A stretch of 25,001 nucleotides of DNA from an uncultured Eubacteriales bacterium. Lineage in GTDB: Bacteria; Bacillota; Clostridia; Oscillospirales; Acutalibacteraceae. Positions within the stretch are counted from its first letter, which is position 1. Each line of letters opens with the position of its first letter. Positions 23,901 to 25,001 of the stretch are shown here, in pieces. A program made the position numbers and the translations under genes. The stretch is from the NCBI GenBank assembly GCA_905198155.1, contig CAJKBQ010000035.1, positions 1 through 25,001 of the forward strand, read 5' to 3'. The notes beneath the pieces are model-generated. The model saw only the letters and a program-made list of their open reading frames with translations. It did not search any database and was not told where the DNA came from.

Positions 23901-24442
23901 TACAGCCGCCGGATCACTTCGCCGAACCGCCGGTCGTCCCGGTCGTCGGAAAACAAATCCGCCAGTTCCGCCAGCCCTGGCGCGCCGCTGCGGATGCGGC
24001 CATACGCCGCCTCGCACAGCTCGTCCGCCACCTGACCGGACAGCAGCAGCATCTCGTCCGCCGATGCAATGCGGAACGTGGGGGAGATGCCCAATTCGTG
24101 AAAATGCTCGTGCAGCAAGTCGCTGCAAAAGCTGTGCACCGTGGAAATATGCGCATGGTCGAGCAGCAGTTTCTGCCGTTGCAGCCGCCGGTCGCCGGGG
24201 TTCTGCGCCAGCAAATCGCCCAGCCGGTTGGCAATCCGCTGCTTCATCTCGGCGGCCGCCGCCTTTGTGAACGTCACAATCAGCATCCGGTCGGCGTCAA
24301 TCGGGTGTTCCGGGTCGGTCAGCGCGCGAATTACCCGCGCCGACAGCACCGAAGTTTTGCCCGATCCGGCTGCCGCCGACACCAGCAGGGTGCCGCCGTC
24401 CGCGGTGATCGCACTTTTTTGCTCTGTTGTCCACTGTGCCAT
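20945..24442 (-). CDS. addA: AddA, helicase-nuclease subunit of AddAB
   Basis: This 1165-aa protein fits the size of AddA, which with AddB processes double-strand breaks for RecA. The UvrD-like helicase motifs include Walker A SAAAGSGKTSVL (K29), DEIMVDEYQDTN, FLVGDVKQSIYQFR and RIMTIHHAKGLEF. The C-terminal RecB-type nuclease has ADCVLEYDDGLVLIDFKTD (D1115, K1117) and QQLALYARAL. The ATG at 24442 has GGAG at 24454-24457, 11 nt upstream; this site overlaps what was probably the original end of addB. All key residues seem present, so the subunit should be active. Confidence 0.97.
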   Translation of the reverse strand: MAQWTTEQKSAITADGGTLLVSAAAGSGKTSVLSARVIRALTDPEHPIDADRMLIVTFTKAAAAEMKQRIANRLGDLLAQNPGDRRLQRQKLLLDHAHISTVHSFCSDLLHEHFHELGISPTFRIASADEMLLLSGQVADELCEAAYGRIRSGAPGLAELADLFSDDRDDRRFGEVIRRLYDYVRSHPFPEHWLRRQAAQYRDAEMVSGTEWAAVLFDYARGAAEYGVILLEGAMAEAAQDPQFDAYRAVLMEEMIALVRIHEAAEAHDWDALVYAVQRRTSPRLPTLRKVDESRKARIKALRDGVKKQVEKLTQLFDQSSGDAAQEIAAQAPVIDALAELVLEYGQRLDAAKRAKNLLDFSDLEHGALRLLIARNADGGFRRTDLAIALSAQFDEIMVDEYQDTNGAQEYIFKAISRDESNLFLVGDVKQSIYQFRQASPELFIRRRQAYPLYDPANPQFPATILLGKNFRSRSGVTGACNFLFRQLMSPAVGDIRYDDSEALIPQAVYPDSPTPDAALVLLEPAGDDTEPEAEWIAARIQALMNSGGTVTQNGVRRPAQYRDFCILLRSAASRADDYLRVLQQHGIPCWGAVQSGFFQSREIAAMLALLRVIDNPVQDVPLLAVLCGPVYGFGPDELARIRQAAPDAPLYSALRAAAESDAHAAEFLRDLDRWRRRAAAGSVRTLVERIWDEKQIGAVYAAMKDGELRLANLRLLMEYAVTYEQAGYRGLSGFIRYIDRLQAQRADLTPASILSESANVVRIMTIHHAKGLEFPFVFVADCARAFNQQSLTGDLLLHPKLGAALRRRDGAVRYHTVPYDAVRCALNRDEMSEQMRVLYVALTRAREKLYLLCTVPHPETRLAHWAAVLHGDAPIAPFAVRSAQCFADWILAALLRHPDMGALRAMADADCAVIPDDHAWALEHIAARRMETEPPAPEPETLPDPAMLDALRARFAFAYDRPALSRIPVKSAISALAERAQAQTFATARRPAFLTDGGLTPAERGTALHTYLQFADYEAAARDPAAELRRLTEAGYLTAAQSDAVEPARIAALFAHPLGQRILHAPTVHREVRFLLEYPAAQWDPAAGGGDEAVVLQGVADCVLEYDDGLVLIDFKTDRASADVLRQRYAQQLALYARALAGCFGKPVREQVLYATYLGDVVPL

Positions 24443-24469
24443 AAATCAGTTTACTCCTTTTGTGTTCCG

Positions 24470-24772
24470 TCCGCCGAATCCGGCCCCGTCCGCGCACTTT
24501 TCAGCACCATAGTCGGCACCTCCGTCACCGGGTCGTTCGCGCCGCGCCCGCATCCGGCGCGATTCCGCCGCTCTCCCGCGCCCCGTCCGCCGCATCCGGC
24601 CCCGTCCGCGCACTTTTCAGCACCATAGTCGGCACCTCCGTCACCGGGTCGTTCGCGCTGCGCCCGCATCCGGCACGATTCCGCCGTTCTCCCGCGCCCC
24701 GTCCGCCGCATCCAGCACCGCCAGCGCACTTTTCAGCGGCATAGTCGGCACCTCCGTCACCGGGTCGTTCGG
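24470..24772. repeat. 116-bp tandem duplication at the 3' end of addB
   Basis: Two complete 116-bp units (24491-24606 and 24607-24722) are followed by a third partial one (24723 to about 24772), and a partial end lies at about 24470-24490. The marker CACTTTTCAG recurs at 24495, 24611 and 24727, exactly 116 bp apart. The two full units differ at a handful of bases, so the event is not brand new. 116 is not divisible by three, so each copy shifts the reading frame. Confidence 0.95.
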
Positions 24773-25001
24773 TTCATGCCCGCACACCGCCGCAAAACTG
24801 CAATATTCGCAGCTTTTCCCGACCGGCACAGCCGGAATCCGCCCGGCATGCAGCTGCGCGCCCATTTGCCGCACCACCTGCTGCATATGCCGCGCAATCT
24901 GCCCGAACTGCTCCATCGTAAACAGCGACGCATACGCGTCCGGCGTCCCGTCCGCCTTGCGCTTCACCGGGATAAACAGCCCCTCGCCCCCGGCGTCCAT
25001 C
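24641..25001 (-). CDS. addB: AddB, C-terminal part, with frame-shifted tail
   Basis: Only the last 119 codons are in the window; the gene continues past the right edge. The AddB C-terminal Fe-S motif CEYCSFAAVC is visible, with an earlier AddB cysteine expected outside the window. After GHEPNDPVTEVPTMPLKSA the frame runs into the 116-bp repeat and ends in a new tail, ...IVPDAGAARTTR, at a TGA (24641-24643). If the two extra units are removed, the frame instead runs to DSADGTQKE and a TAA at 24451-24453, 8 nt before addA. The Fe-S and nuclease parts should be unaffected; only the tail and the coupling to addA change. Confidence 0.9.
   Translation of the reverse strand, partial: MDAGGEGLFIPVKRKADGTPDAYASLFTMEQFGQIARHMQQVVRQMGAQLHAGRIPAVPVGKSCEYCSFAAVCGHEPNDPVTEVPTMPLKSALAVLDAADGARENGGIVPDAGAARTTR

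Noticed and set aside
19997..24628. Very long open frames on plus opposite the S1 and addA genes (about 800 and 725 codons)
   Set aside because: They lie antisense to clearly conserved proteins, are rich in Arg, Pro and His, and arise from the lack of stops in GC-rich DNA.
24451..24729. Separate small gene next to addA
   Set aside because: It is the old addB reading frame read through the tandem repeat. It only reads sensibly (NDPVTEVPTM...) over the last copy.

Overview
The window looks like a chromosome of a high-GC gut-type Firmicute, probably class Clostridia near Oscillospiraceae. This is an inference from AddA/AddB-type recombination genes, sigma-70-like promoters (TTGACA/TATAAT), purine-rich ribosome binding sites (AAAGGAG), frequent non-ATG starts, and very GC-rich coding DNA set against AT-rich intergenic DNA. 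A species cannot be named from the sequence alone.

Layout. 1-350: the 3' half of a tRNA-Asn, its terminator and a short tandem repeat. 353-1849: a noticeably AT-richer block holding a zinc-ribbon/PspC protein, a divergent XRE repressor-like gene and an unrecognised two-helix membrane protein. 1857-3007 (minus): a mini-protein resembling the tail of a beta-propeller sialidase, and an AraC regulator. 3136-5381: a GH20-type hexosaminidase translationally coupled to an EamA-type permease, facing a right-handed beta-helix (pectate-lyase-like) protein at 5387-6493 (minus). 6666-10644: PHP phosphoesterase, TIM-barrel sugar-phosphate isomerase/epimerase, LCM-type methyltransferase and MATE exporter. 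10720-12254: DUF1294, a small membrane protein, a GNAT acetyltransferase and a GtrA-like protein. 12276-12501: three palindromes, two of which look like terminators for the minus strand. 12525-16660: a divergent amino-sugar locus, with NahK-like N-acetylhexosamine 1-kinase and nucleotidyltransferase on minus, and PocR/AraC regulator and NagA deacetylase on plus. 16726-19854: an Mrp/NBP35 ATPase, a CDF metal exporter with an Mn-type site, and a histidine-kinase-like protein that appears to lack its phosphoacceptor histidine. 19928-25001 (minus): the end of addB, addA and an S1-domain protein.

How they may work together. GH20, NahK, the nucleotidyltransferase and NagA all point to N-acetylhexosamine use from host or mucin-like glycans, with two AraC regulators sitting divergently beside their likely targets. 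The beta-helix protein and the propeller tail fit a glycan-foraging theme.

The clearest anomaly is a 116-bp tandem duplication at the 3' end of addB. Because 116 is not a multiple of three it shifts the frame, gives AddB a new C-terminal tail and moves its stop from 8 nt to 198 nt upstream of addA. No CRISPR array, insertion sequence, phage gene or clearly new multi-gene system was found.
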